From positions 2,245,501-2,309,500 of the forward strand of contig NZ_JAVSJA010000001.1 in NCBI RefSeq assembly GCF_032027425.1: DNA of 64,000 nucleotides. The letters run 5' to 3'. A program made the translations under genes and the position numbers. The notes beneath the pieces are model-generated. The model saw nothing but the letters and a program-made list of their open reading frames with translations, did no database searches and was not told the DNA's origin. The DNA comes from Microcystis wesenbergii NRERC-220. Lineage in GTDB: Bacteria; Cyanobacteriota; Cyanobacteriia; Cyanobacteriales; Microcystaceae. Of this stretch, positions 35,216 to 44,541 are shown piece by piece (position 1 is the stretch's first letter; every line of letters begins with the position of its first letter).

Positions 35216-36499
35216 GTGAGTCCAAAAACCCTTTTAGAACCAACCCTAGTTGATCCCACTCCCAATTTAAACCCGAATCAACCCTTCGATCCAGATAGTT
35301 TTAACAGCTATGTGATGAATACTTATGGTCGTTTTCCCATTGCGATCGCCAAAGGGTTAGGCTGTCTCCTCTGGGATACTTCCGGGAAACAATACCTTGA
35401 TTTTGTCGCGGGAATTGCCACCTGTACCCTCGGTCACGCGCACCCTGCTTTAATTGAAGTGGTTAGTCAGCAAATCCAAAAACTCCATCATGTCTCGAAT
35501 TTATACTATATTCCCGAACAAGGAGAACTAGCTAAATGGATTGTCGATCATTCCTGCGCTGATAAAGTCTTTTTCTGTAATTCTGGTGCGGAAGCAAACG
35601 AAGCGGCGATTAAATTAGTACGAAAATATGCCCATACGGTGCTAGATTTCCTCGAACAGCCGGTTATTCTAACCGCTCACGCTAGTTTTCACGGCCGCAC
35701 TTTAGCTACCATCACCGCAACCGGTCAACCGAAGTACCAAAAAGACTTTGAACCCCTGATGCCGGGGTTTGCCTATATTCCCTATAATGATATCGAAGCG
35801 GTGGAAAATGCGATCGCTGATCTCGATGAGGGTAATCGTCGTGTGGCTGCGATTATGTTGGAACCGCTGCAGGGTGAAGGGGGAGTTCGTCCAGGGGATA
35901 TCGAGTATTTCCAACGTTTACGGCAAATTTGCGACGAAAATAACATTTTGCTTGTCTTTGATGAAGTACAGGTGGGAGTCGGAAGAACCGGTAAACTCTG
36001 GGGTTATGAGAATTTGGGGGTAGAACCAGATATTTTCACTTCTGCTAAGGGTTTAGCGGGGGGTATTCCCATCGGTGCGATGATGTGCAGAAAATTCTGT
36101 GATGTGTTTGAACCGGGTAGTCATGCGAGTACCTTTGGGGGTAATCCGTTCGCTTGTGCCTCAGCTTTAACAGTATTACAAACCATTGAACGGGATCACA
36201 TTCTGCAAAATGTTCAGCAGCGAGGGGAACAGTTACGCAGCCGTTTACGCGTGATTGCTTCTCAATATCCCCATCTATTTGTCGATGTGCGCGGTTGGGG
36301 TTTAATTAATGGTCTGGAAATTAATTCAGAAAGTGAGTTGGTTTCATCTACTATTGTTAATGCAGCCTTGGCAGAGGGTTTATTAATTGCCCCCGCAGGT
36401 CCGAAAGTTCTCCGTTTTGTACCTCCTTTAATTGTCTCGGAAACAGAAGTAGATGAGGCTATGGATAAGCTAGAAGCAGCCATCGCTAAAGTGGTTTAA
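35216..36499 (+). CDS. argD: acetylornithine aminotransferase
   Basis: PLP enzyme that converts N-acetylglutamate semialdehyde to N2-acetylornithine in arginine synthesis; some members also act on succinyldiaminopimelate. 427 residues from the GTG at 35216, with GGAG upstream. Motifs: GKQYLDFVAGIATCTLGHAHP, FFCNSGAEANEAAIKLVRK, ILVFDEVQVGVGRTG, and the PLP lysine in TSAKGLAGGIPIGAM. An extended N terminus of about 30 residues precedes the core. Followed by heptamer repeats. Confidence 0.92.
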   Translation: MSPKTLLEPTLVDPTPNLNPNQPFDPDSFNSYVMNTYGRFPIAIAKGLGCLLWDTSGKQYLDFVAGIATCTLGHAHPALIEVVSQQIQKLHHVSNLYYIPEQGELAKWIVDHSCADKVFFCNSGAEANEAAIKLVRKYAHTVLDFLEQPVILTAHASFHGRTLATITATGQPKYQKDFEPLMPGFAYIPYNDIEAVENAIADLDEGNRRVAAIMLEPLQGEGGVRPGDIEYFQRLRQICDENNILLVFDEVQVGVGRTGKLWGYENLGVEPDIFTSAKGLAGGIPIGAMMCRKFCDVFEPGSHASTFGGNPFACASALTVLQTIERDHILQNVQQRGEQLRSRLRVIASQYPHLFVDVRGWGLINGLEINSESELVSSTIVNAALAEGLLIAPAGPKVLRFVPPLIVSETEVDEAMDKLEAAIAKVV

Positions 36500-36502
36500 T
36501 TT

Positions 36503-36646
36503 CAGTTATCAGTTATCAGTTATCAGTTATCAGATGTAAGTTTTAAGTTGACAGTTTCCAGTTATGAGTCAATTCTTTTTGAGCTTTACCCCCCTAACTG
36601 TCACTTTTTCACTGATTACTGGTTACTGTTTACTGATAACTGATTT
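36503..36646. repeat. CAGTTAT-type heptamer repeats
   Basis: 36503-36533 is a run of CAGTTAT heptamers after argD. 36609-36646 holds CTGATTACTGGTTACTG-type units that reach the start of the next gene, which therefore lacks a clear ribosome-binding site. Confidence 0.85.
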
Positions 36647-38782
36647 ATGTGGCATCCTGACGCTTATCAAGCTTTAATTGCCGAGAATTATCCTCAAGTT
36701 GCGGCAATCTACGAGGAACTAATCGATAACAATCCCGAAAATATTTCTGACTATTGGTACTTGGGAGTTGCCTATCTTCTGCAAAATTTAGAAGCAGAGG
36801 CGCAGGTGATGTGGCAAAATATTTTAAGAGGAGGTAATCCGGAAGAAGTTAAGCAATGGCAAGCAGAATTAGAAGCGGTTTTAGACGCAGAAGCGCGACG
36901 ACAACAAAGAAAAGGTGATCTGGCAGCTGTAGAATATTTTCGCTATCATCTACAGGAAATTGTTCCCAAGTCAATTAATAATTTATTAGCTTTATTCGAC
37001 TTAGCTTTAGATTTAGAAATATTTGATCCTGAAGAACTACTTAATTATCCTATTCAAGACAATCTCAGATATAATCCCGATCGAGAATTACTTTTAAATG
37101 TAGTTCTCAAAAGTCTTTTATATCCCCACGAATTAACTTTAGATTTAGCTCAAGCAAGTTTACCCTACCTAGGAGAATTAGCCGATAGTTTTATCCCGCA
37201 AGCTTTTCAGATATCAGCACGAGTCACCAACGAGCAACAAAGTCCCGCTTTTGGAGTAGAAATTATTAAACTTTGTCTGCAATTAAGACCAAATGATCTG
37301 AGTCTTTTGGAACAATTGGTTAACCTTTATATTTTAGCAGAAGACTTTGATAATTCTTTGATAACTGCCTATCAGTTGCGAGAAATTTGTCTAACTCCAA
37401 CCCTAAAGTTATACAGTAATTATCTAATTTTGTTAATACTTTTGCGCTGGGGAGTTTGGCAAGAAATTGATCATATTTATCAAGAATATCAGAATTTATT
37501 ACAGGAATTAACCCGTCGGAAAAATATCACTTTAGAACCGATTATTAAAACTAGCTTTCTCAATGTTTCTAGTCCCCTACCCTACCTAGGCGATCGAGCC
37601 TTAGCCAATCGACAATTAACTAATCGCATCGCCGAAATTTTCCTTGATAATAATAGTTTAAAAACTCCTTTAGTTACAAGCAAAAAAGCTCCAGAAAAAC
37701 TAACGATTGGTTATCTTGCCAGTACCTTAAAACATCATTCTGTCGGTTGGTTAAGTCGTTGGTTAATTCACCATCATGATCGAGAAAAATTGCAAATAGC
37801 CATCTATACTATTAACCAAGAAGAAGATGAAATTACCCGTCAATGGTTCCGGGATAGCCGAGATATTATCCGTCATTTTCCCTACGCTCAAAATCCCCTA
37901 GAAGTTGCCCAACAAATTCAAAAGGATCAGATAGATATTCTAGTAGATTTAGATAGTTTAACCCATAATCTCACCAATCAGATTATGGCCCTGAAACCCG
38001 CAGCCAAACAAGTGACTTGGTTAGGTTGGGATGCTTCTGGATTAGCAACTATTGATTACTATATCGCCGATCCCTACGTTTTACCCCAGCAAGCGGAGGA
38101 ATATTATCGAGAAAAAATCTATCGTTTACCAGAGACATATTTAGCAGTGGATGGTTTTGAAATCGGCACTCCCAATCTCCATCGAGAAGATTTAGAAATT
38201 CCCCCCGATGCTACCATCTATTTTTCCGTACAAAGTGGCATGAAACGCCATCCTGATACTATTAAACTTCAGATGAAAATTCTCGCACAAGTGCCTAATA
38301 GTTATTTTCTGATTAAGGGAGTCGGTAAGACTGAAAAAATTCAAGAATTATTTACTGAAATAGCGATTCGGGAGGGAGTTAATCCCCAAAGATTGCGATT
38401 TTTACCGAGAGCTATAGATGAATATACCCATCGCGCTAATTTACGGATTGCCGATGTGGTATTAGATACCTATCCCTACAATGGCGCTACCACCACCTTA
38501 GAAGTTTTATGGCAAGGAATCCCTTTAGTTACATTGGTAGGAGAACAATTTTCCGCCCGCAATAGTTATACTTTTATGATTAATGCTGGGATTGAAGCCG
38601 GAATTGGCTGGAATGAGGCAGAATATATCGACTGGGGAGTAAAATTAGGACTCGATCGCTCCCTTCGTCAAGACATCAGCCATCAACTGTTAGGAAATCG
38701 TGACACAGCCCCCCTCTGGCAAGGGAAAAAATTCGCCCAAAATATGGAAAATGCCTATGTAAAAATCTGGGAGGGAAGTTGA
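36647..38782 (+). CDS. TPR plus GT41 (O-GlcNAc transferase-like) glycosyltransferase
   Basis: 711 residues. N-terminal TPR-type helical repeats (about 1-300; MWHPDAYQALIAENYPQVAAIYEELI and similar). The C-terminal half resembles the catalytic region of bacterial O-GlcNAc transferases: IGYLASTLKHHSVGWLSRW, QVTWLGWDASGLATIDYYIAD, LRIADVVLDTYPYNGATTT, LEVLWQGIPLVTLVGEQF. Substrate protein unknown. Its start abuts a heptamer array, so translation may begin at a later codon. Confidence 0.8.
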   Translation: MWHPDAYQALIAENYPQVAAIYEELIDNNPENISDYWYLGVAYLLQNLEAEAQVMWQNILRGGNPEEVKQWQAELEAVLDAEARRQQRKGDLAAVEYFRYHLQEIVPKSINNLLALFDLALDLEIFDPEELLNYPIQDNLRYNPDRELLLNVVLKSLLYPHELTLDLAQASLPYLGELADSFIPQAFQISARVTNEQQSPAFGVEIIKLCLQLRPNDLSLLEQLVNLYILAEDFDNSLITAYQLREICLTPTLKLYSNYLILLILLRWGVWQEIDHIYQEYQNLLQELTRRKNITLEPIIKTSFLNVSSPLPYLGDRALANRQLTNRIAEIFLDNNSLKTPLVTSKKAPEKLTIGYLASTLKHHSVGWLSRWLIHHHDREKLQIAIYTINQEEDEITRQWFRDSRDIIRHFPYAQNPLEVAQQIQKDQIDILVDLDSLTHNLTNQIMALKPAAKQVTWLGWDASGLATIDYYIADPYVLPQQAEEYYREKIYRLPETYLAVDGFEIGTPNLHREDLEIPPDATIYFSVQSGMKRHPDTIKLQMKILAQVPNSYFLIKGVGKTEKIQELFTEIAIREGVNPQRLRFLPRAIDEYTHRANLRIADVVLDTYPYNGATTTLEVLWQGIPLVTLVGEQFSARNSYTFMINAGIEAGIGWNEAEYIDWGVKLGLDRSLRQDISHQLLGNRDTAPLWQGKKFAQNMENAYVKIWEGS

Positions 38783-38857
38783 TAATGAGAAAGTTATCCG
38801 CAATCAATAAAGTATCGAATCTGGGTAAGAAAAATTCAACTAATAGGAGTTTAACTG

Positions 38858-39169
38858 ATGACAGCCGCAACTGAAAAAGATTTAAAAAGATTAGAGGATT
38901 TAATCATCGGCATTGCCAACGGACAGAAGGCGATCGAAAACCGACTAACCACCATGGAAAACGGACAGAAGAATTTAGAGTTAGGGCAGTCGGAAATTAA
39001 AGGCGATATCCGAACCCTAGACGCGAAGATAGAGGGTTTAAGCGATCGAGTTAAAGTTATAGAGAACGCGGCGGGGAAAACCTCCGATCTCGCCGAAAAA
39101 GTCGGAGAATTGAAAAACTGGAAACAGATCGGGGTAGTGGTGATCACCGCTTCGCTCAGTTCGATCTAG
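38858..39169 (+). CDS. coiled-coil protein with C-terminal hydrophobic segment
   Basis: 103 residues. Heptad-like helices (KRLEDLIIGIANGQKAIENRL, TLDAKIEGLSDRVKVIE) end in a short hydrophobic stretch (KQIGVVVITASLSSI). Same plan as the genes at 570-875 and 1909-2307, but the membrane segment is cut short after about 12 residues, so it may be truncated at its C terminus. Ribosome-binding site AGGAG upstream. Confidence 0.6.
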   Translation: MTAATEKDLKRLEDLIIGIANGQKAIENRLTTMENGQKNLELGQSEIKGDIRTLDAKIEGLSDRVKVIENAAGKTSDLAEKVGELKNWKQIGVVVITASLSSI

Positions 39170-39300
39170 TCCTAGGTTTTAAAAATTGCCCAAGAAGACA
39201 GGTAATAATTATCCCCAAAATACTCTAGGGAGTAACCTAAATAACCAACCTTAAAAAAACTCTCTGCTACACTTGAGTCAGTAGATGCACCCTGATGAAA

Positions 39301-39334
39301 AAGGAGAGTCAAAGAAAAGCTCTCCTTTTTTTTT
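39301..39334. terminator. bidirectional terminator hairpin
   Basis: Stem AAGGAGAG and CTCTCCTT around a ten-base loop, followed by a T run and preceded by an A run. It can serve the plus-strand coiled-coil gene and the minus-strand gene that ends at 39356. Confidence 0.75.
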
Positions 39335-39355
39335 GAGAAAGCAATCCGGGTGGAT

Positions 39356-39751
39356 TTAGCCGCGGTTAGCAGGTAGTTTCGCTTTGCGCGCCATGTCTTT
39401 GAAACCATTCAAACTTGGACCGGGGCGACGGCGAGACATACTAGGAGTAATCAAGTATTTTGTCGCAAATTCCACTTCTTGCGGCTCTACTTTGCCGTTA
39501 GTAGCGGCTACGGGTGCCGGTGCGCTCACAGGAGCGGCGGGAGTTTCTTTTACTTGCTTTTCTTTCTTAACAGAAGTTTTTTTGGCTTTTTTCTCGGCTA
39601 CAGGGGCGGCAGCAGACTCGACAGCAGGAGCGGGAGCTTCCACAACAGGGGCGGCTGCTGCCGTGGTTGCTGTCGCTTTTTGTTCACCATCGGTTTCTTT
39701 TAGTTCTAGGTAAAAGTCAGATTTTTTGCCACCAAAGAGATTTTTTAACAT
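39356..39751 (-). CDS. Ala/Pro/Lys-rich cyanobacterial protein
   Basis: 131 residues. A short conserved-looking head (MLKNLFGGKKSDFYLELKE) is followed by a low-complexity Ala/Pro/Glu/Lys linker (about 25-90). The C-terminal motif EVEFATKYLITPSMSRRRPG then SLNGFKDMARK is dense in basic residues. Looks like an adaptor or scaffold with end motifs joined by a flexible chain. No known family. Confidence 0.6.
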   Translation of the reverse strand: MLKNLFGGKKSDFYLELKETDGEQKATATTAAAAPVVEAPAPAVESAAAPVAEKKAKKTSVKKEKQVKETPAAPVSAPAPVAATNGKVEPQEVEFATKYLITPSMSRRRPGPSLNGFKDMARKAKLPANRG

Positions 39752-40014
39752 CGGGGATCACTCCGAGAGTTGGGAAAATGTAAAAGACTAGGTATTTTAA
39801 AATTTATCATTGACCGGGATCAGGCAGCAAACAAGATTATTCTCTTGACGATTTGCCTCTTTCATCTATTTTTCTCTGGATAATCCCTACCAGAAAAAAG
39901 TTTTAAAAACAAGTTAAATTTACAAAAATTAACAAAAATCTAGAACGAGAAACCCCGACGCAAACAAGGGCAAAAACTGCTGGAGACTTTGCTGACAAAG
40001 TCTCTAGATTATTT

Positions 40015-40236
40015 AGGGTTTGCTGAATAAATCTAAAAACCTTGTTGGATAAGGTTTTTAGACTTTTTTTCCCTCAAAAAGTGCCGACCATTGGAGTGAT
40101 TGGGGGGAAAATTCAGGTACTTTTTCCCTGAAAATTAGGTAGTTGACCACCTGAAAATCGATAAAACCCCACACCCCACACCCCACACCCCACACCCCAC
40201 ACCCTGCCCCCAGGAAAAACTTTTTCAGCAAGCCCT
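40015..40236. repeat. MITE-like element, family C, with internal heptamer array
   Basis: 222 bp within the gene-free stretch 39752-40259. Ends AGGGTTTGCTGAATAAA and its inverse TTTTTCAGCAAGCCCT, flanked on both sides by ATTT. Contains a hairpin, AAAAACCTTGTTGGATAAGG, and a CCCCACA array (40165-40206). Similar ends occur at 58454-58560 and a lone end at 43027-43044. The part 39752-40014 shows no other feature. Confidence 0.7.
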
Positions 40237-40259
40237 ATTTATTGGGGATTTGGTCGGAT

Positions 40260-40574
40260 TTAGCTGGCTGCGGGTACACGACTGCCGCTAACTCCGGGTA
40301 CAGGACCACGACGAATATTGGTTTCCGTTTCGATGGGAACGAATTCAATATGATTGAGGAGGGTAGTAACGAAAGCAAAGAGTAAAAAAGGCAAAGAGAG
40401 GACGACGACTAACCCCACGGTAGCGAGGGCAAAAATTTGTCTAGTGCTACTCCAAAGAGCTAGAGTGGAAGCCAGAGTAAGAAAAATAACGATTAACCAA
40501 ACGATTATTTGTCCGTAAATATCTCCGAAGGTGAGGGTGCAAACCATGCGATAGTTACGAAAATCCTTATCCAT
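40260..40574 (-). CDS. small membrane protein, unknown
   Basis: 104 residues. Two hydrophobic helices (IIVWLIVIFLTLASTLAL and TVGLVVVLSLPFLLFAFV) and a polar C-terminal tail with PGVSGSRVPAAS. Resembles small conserved cyanobacterial membrane proteins without a named family. Confidence 0.6.
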   Translation of the reverse strand: MDKDFRNYRMVCTLTFGDIYGQIIVWLIVIFLTLASTLALWSSTRQIFALATVGLVVVLSLPFLLFAFVTTLLNHIEFVPIETETNIRRGPVPGVSGSRVPAAS

Positions 40575-40723
40575 AACAGTAAACCCGTAGATAGTTAGTT
40601 ATTGTTTTAGGGTAAGTCTATAATCGTCACCTTGGTCAATATTTAAAGGTTTTTATAAACACTTGTTGATAAATCTTTACAATTCTGCGCCGAGCGGGTA
40701 GCCAAATCTAGAAGTAAGAGGGG

Positions 40724-40871
40724 TAAGCTAAGACGCATTTAAACCCTTATTCTTAGATTAGCCGAATCCCCCCCTTGCCCCCCCGACGTCGGGGGGGCAA
40801 GGGGGGGTTGCCCCTTGCAAGAGTGCCTCTTGCCTCATCTCAACAAACTATTTAAGTTACCGGGCAGCTTA
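40724..40871. repeat. MITE-like element, family B, copy 2
   Basis: 148 bp, same orientation as 25121-25257: left end TAAGCTAAGACGCATTTAAA, right end TTTAAGTTACCGGGCAGCTTA. The G/C homopolymer core around GACGTC is longer here. Occupies the middle of the gene-free stretch 40575-40989. The rest shows no feature except the ribosome-binding site AGGAGGAG at 40974-40982. Confidence 0.78.
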
Positions 40872-40989
40872 TTGTTTGGTTGCTCTCCTCAGAATTGATA
40901 AGAATTGCTAAGAATTACCAAAAAACTTGCCAAAATTTTGGCGAACGCTCTTTACAATTAAGTTAGAAAGGCAAGGAGGAGCAAGCCTA

Positions 40990-41493
40990 ATGAAAACTTT
41001 TGTTGAGCGTTATTGGTCTTGGTTTAATTGGACAACCTTAGCCATGGTTGTTCTCGGTTTCTGGTTAAGTGCCAGTTTCGTCATCGATTTAATCATTATC
41101 CCCAGCTTATCCGTAGCTGGCATGATGACGCAAAATGGCTTTGCCAGTGCCGGTTACTTGCTATTTGGTATTTTTAACCATCTGGAATTAGTTTGTGCGG
41201 CGATTGTGCTGTGTAGCTTTGTTGTCTTCCACCGCTATCATACCTTAATCCATCTCCCCGAACATCGATCGCTTCTATTGGCCGGTGTTCTCTTGGTAAT
41301 CACCCTAATTTACACCTATTTTCTCACTCCCAATCTGAGCGCTATGGGTTTACTGGCTCCCGTTACTGCGTCGGGAATGTCGGGAGAAATGATGTCCTTG
41401 CAGATTGGTTACTGGTTTCTAGAAGTGGTTAAAGGTTTAATCGCTTTCACCCTGTTGCGCTGGTGTTGGCGAGATGCCTTTAAGTTAGCTTAA
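40990..41493 (+). CDS. four-helix membrane protein (DUF4149-like)
   Basis: 167 residues from the ATG at 40990, which has a strong ribosome-binding site (AAGGAGGAG). Four hydrophobic helices are visible (TLAMVVLGFWLSASFVI; AGYLLFGIFNHLELVCAAIV; LLAGVLLVITLIYTYFL; LEVVKGLIAFTLLRWCW). The general plan recalls DUF4149, but I am not certain. An in-frame start at 40927 is unlikely. Confidence 0.6.
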   Translation: MKTFVERYWSWFNWTTLAMVVLGFWLSASFVIDLIIIPSLSVAGMMTQNGFASAGYLLFGIFNHLELVCAAIVLCSFVVFHRYHTLIHLPEHRSLLLAGVLLVITLIYTYFLTPNLSAMGLLAPVTASGMSGEMMSLQIGYWFLEVVKGLIAFTLLRWCWRDAFKLA

Positions 41494-41494
41494 C

Positions 41495-41596
41495 TAAGTA
41501 ATAGGACAAAATTAACTTCTTGGTTAGGATTGGCAAAAGGAGGCACTCATACAAGAGGTAGTTAGATATGTGTAATTAATTCTGTCTAGCTACTTA
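41495..41596. repeat. MITE-like element, family A, 102 bp
   Basis: Begins two bases after the stop of the upstream gene. Ends TAAGTAATAGGACAAAATTA and GCTACTTA preceded by GTAATTAATT. Nearly the same size as the copy at 45607-45712, and flanked by TA. Confidence 0.75.
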
Positions 41597-41725
41597 TTAG
41601 CGGCAATATCGCGGTTATCTGAATAGTGAGGTAAGAAGCTTTCGGTATTAGGGAATAGGCAATCTTACGGCTTTTTCCCCCTTCCCCAGTGCAGTCTTAA
41701 CCAAGTGATTTGATGTGCCGACAGC

Positions 41726-42814
41726 TTACCCCAAAGCAGACCAAACTTCTAACTTACTAACCACGCGACGAATCACCTCATCGGTAAACTCACTCATGGT
41801 CATTTGGCCCCCTAAATCGGGGGTTTTTTTGCCCTCGTGAATAGTTTCAAAGACACTTTCATAAATTGCCCGAGAAGCTTTGCGCGCTTCGTTAGTTTCG
41901 ATATAACCTAACAAAGCTGCCGAGGCTAAAATCATCGCCATGGGATTAGCGATATTTTTGCCCTCTAAAGCGGGGGCCGTGCCGTGGGGAGCTTCTGCCA
42001 TAATAGTTTTAACCGCTAAGGTCTCCTCATCAAATCCCAAAACTAAACTTTCGGCCCCAGCAATACTGCCATAGAGTTGCAAGACAAAATCAGATAATAA
42101 ATCGCCATCGCGATTAAGTGCTGGAATCACCAAAGCTTCGCCGTCGGTTTGTAAAAGTAGGGCAAAAGTTGCATCAATTAACAGGGGTTGATAACGCACT
42201 TCCGGATGTCTTCGGGCCGCCGCGTCTAATTCCTCTTTAAACATCCCTTCGTAGGTGGCACTGACAGTGAATTTTGGGCCGCCAAATACCCGCGCCCCGG
42301 TTTTTTTGGCCTGTTGAAAGGTAAACTCGGCCACAGCGCGACTGGTAGCCCTAGAAATGCGCGAGGTACGATAGGCAATTTCATCGCCGGTGGCGGTGGT
42401 TTCTCGCCATTCTTTGGCCCCGTAGGCATCGTCAACGGCCATGCGGACAATGGCAATGGGAGAATAAACGCCCCCAATCGGACGAATACCGGGGATACGG
42501 CGACCGATGCGGAGAATTACCTGAGAATTCATTGCTTCTCTTAAAATAGCGTTGGGACTGCCCACATCTCCTTTGATTTCTGGGGTAATAGTGGCGGCTT
42601 TGAGAGCTAATCCGGTTTTTAGAGTCGCTTCGGCGGCCTCATGAACCACTTGATTGTTACTCTGGCGACGTTGGGCTAAACTAAGATCAAAATCGGCAAA
42701 GTTAACCGGTTGACGAATTATCGAAGGTTGTAATACTCTCAGGGCTTCTAGTAATAGTTCTTCTCCAGTTTGGTCGCCGTGCATGACCACAATGGTGGGG
42801 ATATTTTCTGTCAT
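41726..42814 (-). CDS. isocitrate/isopropylmalate dehydrogenase family protein
   Basis: 362 residues of the beta-decarboxylating dehydrogenase fold: VVMHGDQTGEELL near the N terminus, LKAATITPEIKGDVGSPN, an Arg-rich RIGRRIPGIRPIGG substrate segment, and EAPHGTAPALEGKNIANPMAMI, the cofactor loop. The length is like LeuB, but the N terminus and substrate loop differ from typical LeuB and from the long cyanobacterial Icd. Either an NAD-type isocitrate dehydrogenase-like enzyme or a homologue acting on a related hydroxyacid. Confidence 0.75.
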   Translation of the reverse strand: MTENIPTIVVMHGDQTGEELLLEALRVLQPSIIRQPVNFADFDLSLAQRRQSNNQVVHEAAEATLKTGLALKAATITPEIKGDVGSPNAILREAMNSQVILRIGRRIPGIRPIGGVYSPIAIVRMAVDDAYGAKEWRETTATGDEIAYRTSRISRATSRAVAEFTFQQAKKTGARVFGGPKFTVSATYEGMFKEELDAAARRHPEVRYQPLLIDATFALLLQTDGEALVIPALNRDGDLLSDFVLQLYGSIAGAESLVLGFDEETLAVKTIMAEAPHGTAPALEGKNIANPMAMILASAALLGYIETNEARKASRAIYESVFETIHEGKKTPDLGGQMTMSEFTDEVIRRVVSKLEVWSALG

Positions 42815-43055
42815 AGTTTTTGAGTTTTAATAAAAATTTTCAAGTATATCTTAATGCTTAATTGGCTGGTTAATCGGCTAAAAAAGATACTTTTTACCTT
42901 AATTAATTCTGTAATTTTATCAATCTTGCAGAAAAAGATATATAATACCAAATCTGGTTATTAAAAACTGATTATTTATTCTCCCTTTTGCATGAGTGCC
43001 TCTTGCCTTTTGCCCCCTGCCTAGGCCTTTTTCAGCAAACCCTAATTAATATTAG

Positions 43056-43086
43056 GCCCGATCGCTAATTTAATTAGCAATCGGGC
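43056..43086 (-). terminator. hairpin downstream of the Nfu-type gene
   Basis: GCCCGATCGCTAAT pairs with TTAGCAATCGGGC with one mismatch around a short loop, 28 bp after the Nfu stop. No strong T run, so termination is only likely. The rest of 42815-43055 holds one family C-like end (TTTTTCAGCAAACCCT) and otherwise nothing seen. Confidence 0.45.
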
Positions 43087-43113
43087 GGTGGTGAGAATTA
43101 ATTAACCCAAGAT

Positions 43114-43350
43114 TTAGAAAGCTTGTTCAACTTCGGCAATTTCGGGAATCACTTCCCGGAGACGACGTTCGATGCCCATTTTTAGGGTCATGGTGGAACT
43201 GGGACAGGAACCGCAAGCGCCTTGAAGACGCAGTTTGACGACTGGCCCGTCGATTTCGACTAATTCCACGTTACCACCATCCGCCATCAGGTAGGGGCGC
43301 ATTTCATCTAAAACTTGTTCGACGTTATTGGGAGTCAGTGTTAAAGACAT
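43114..43350 (-). CDS. Nfu-type Fe-S cluster carrier (NifU C-terminal domain)
   Basis: 78 residues. The Nfu domain motif [19 protein letters not shown] supplies the C-x2-C pair that holds a bridging [4Fe-4S] or [2Fe-2S] cluster between two subunits, and [14 protein letters not shown] is typical. Cyanobacterial Nfu/CnfU acts in cluster delivery to photosystem I and other targets. Confidence 0.92.
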   Translation of the reverse strand: MSLTLTPNNVEQVLDEMRPYLMADGGNVELVEIDGPVVKLRLQGACGSCPSSTMTLKMGIERRLREVIPEIAEVEQAF

Positions 43351-43423
43351 AATCAGCTTCTGGTCAGAGATTTATTACAGTGTAGTTACTTCAATCCTAA
43401 CGCTTTTTGGGCGAGGATAGCCC

Positions 43424-44071
43424 TTAAGCTTCTAAAAGCTGTAGATTGATAAAAGTAAATTCTGTGGTGGATTTTTCGCCCCCCGCTTCGATTGCATTAA
43501 TCACTTGACAGGAGGGTAAATAATAATTACCGATTTTTTCGTAGGTTTCCTTAAAGTCACGTTTTCCCTTTAATTCATCGGTTTTGGCATTGCGGAAAAT
43601 GGCATTATAGCGAATAGAAATATAACCTTCTCCCGTATCGAGACTTTCCTCGGTATTAATAGTAAAAGCCATCGGTCCCATAACTCGACTGACTTGACAG
43701 ATTTCCTGGCCGCGTACTTTATAATTAGACCCCATAGCATCGCCCGTGACAAGAATTTCTACCGCACCGGTGGGATCATCTTGCCCGAAATTAAACTGGT
43801 TTTTGCCGTGGGAAGCCTCAAAATTGCCTCTTTTGCGATGAGTAACGATGTCGCGCATTTGATTATAGATACTTTCTTGCACTTTCTCGTCATCAATGCC
43901 CGTTACTTCCACACTATAATCGGCATTAACTTGAATTTTGCCCGTATGCACTTCCTCCCCTTGGCTGAGGATAATATCGGCAGTGTAACCGGGGAATCGT
44001 TCATCCCAAGTGTAACGGTTTTCGTAGGCGGAGCGGAAAATATCTCGGGCGTTCGTCGTGGCTACAGTCAT
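43424..44071 (-). CDS. DUF3386 family protein
   Basis: 215 residues. The sequence (ARDIFRSAYENRYTWDERFPGY, then VTHRKRGNFEASHGKNQFNF and KIGNYYLPSCQVINAIE) matches the DUF3386 family as I remember it, a family common in cyanobacteria. Beta-rich, no signal peptide. Function unknown. Confidence 0.75.
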   Translation of the reverse strand: MTVATTNARDIFRSAYENRYTWDERFPGYTADIILSQGEEVHTGKIQVNADYSVEVTGIDDEKVQESIYNQMRDIVTHRKRGNFEASHGKNQFNFGQDDPTGAVEILVTGDAMGSNYKVRGQEICQVSRVMGPMAFTINTEESLDTGEGYISIRYNAIFRNAKTDELKGKRDFKETYEKIGNYYLPSCQVINAIEAGGEKSTTEFTFINLQLLEA

Positions 44072-44258
44072 AATCGCTTTACTTGTGTTGATAACTCCAT
44101 TTATATCATTGTCGCTGATTTTTTCGCCTCTGGCCGAGATTTCTAGAAAACTAGATGAATTTCACAGCTTAGGGAAAAGTCAGTTAGAATGGGTCAATGA
44201 CCCGTCCCTTGCTCGATTGCCATAAATCTAAATAAGCAAAAAATAAACATGAGCAGTT

Positions 44259-44495
44259 ATGACAAAATTAAGTCCAAAAGTTAATGCAATTATTCGTTCT
44301 GGTGAACAACAAGGATATGTAGGTGAATGCGTGGAAATTTCGATTGTCACCCAGGGAAATACCTTAGATGAGGTGGTTAATAATCTCCAAGAAGCCATTT
44401 TACTGCATTTAGAGGGAGAAGACCCCAGGGAGTTCGGTCTAGTTGCCAAACCTTCTCTACAGATTATATTTGAGTTACAGCCAGAATATGCCTAA
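44259..44495 (+). CDS. HicB-like antitoxin
   Basis: 78 residues of the partial RNase H-like HicB fold: SGEQQGYVGECVEISIVTQGNTLDEVVNNLQEAILLHLE broken up by the usual glycine turns. Begins MTKLSPKVNAII. The stop overlaps a hicA start codon (ATG at 44488). That hicA is cut after 17 codons by a MITE, so this antitoxin has no functional partner here. Confidence 0.82.
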   Translation: MTKLSPKVNAIIRSGEQQGYVGECVEISIVTQGNTLDEVVNNLQEAILLHLEGEDPREFGLVAKPSLQIIFELQPEYA

Positions 44496-44541
44496 GCTGA
44501 AACAACTATCCGGCAAAGACATTATGCTGTTCTTAATTTAA
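44488..44541 (+). pseudogene. truncated hicA toxin fragment
   Basis: Seventeen codons and a stop: MPKLKQLSGKDIMLFLI. The opening MPKL-x-LSGK is the standard HicA N terminus. The reading frame enters a family B MITE at about 44536 and stops at once. Beyond the MITE (44712 on) ATCAAAAAATCGGGC would read I-K-K-S-G, which could be the next bit of the toxin, followed by a stop. The histidine of the HicA active site is lost. Confidence 0.75.

Noticed and set aside
41805..41830. GC-rich hairpin with T run, terminator-like
   Set aside because: It lies inside the dehydrogenase coding region (codes for KTPDLGGQMTM), so it is more likely chance.
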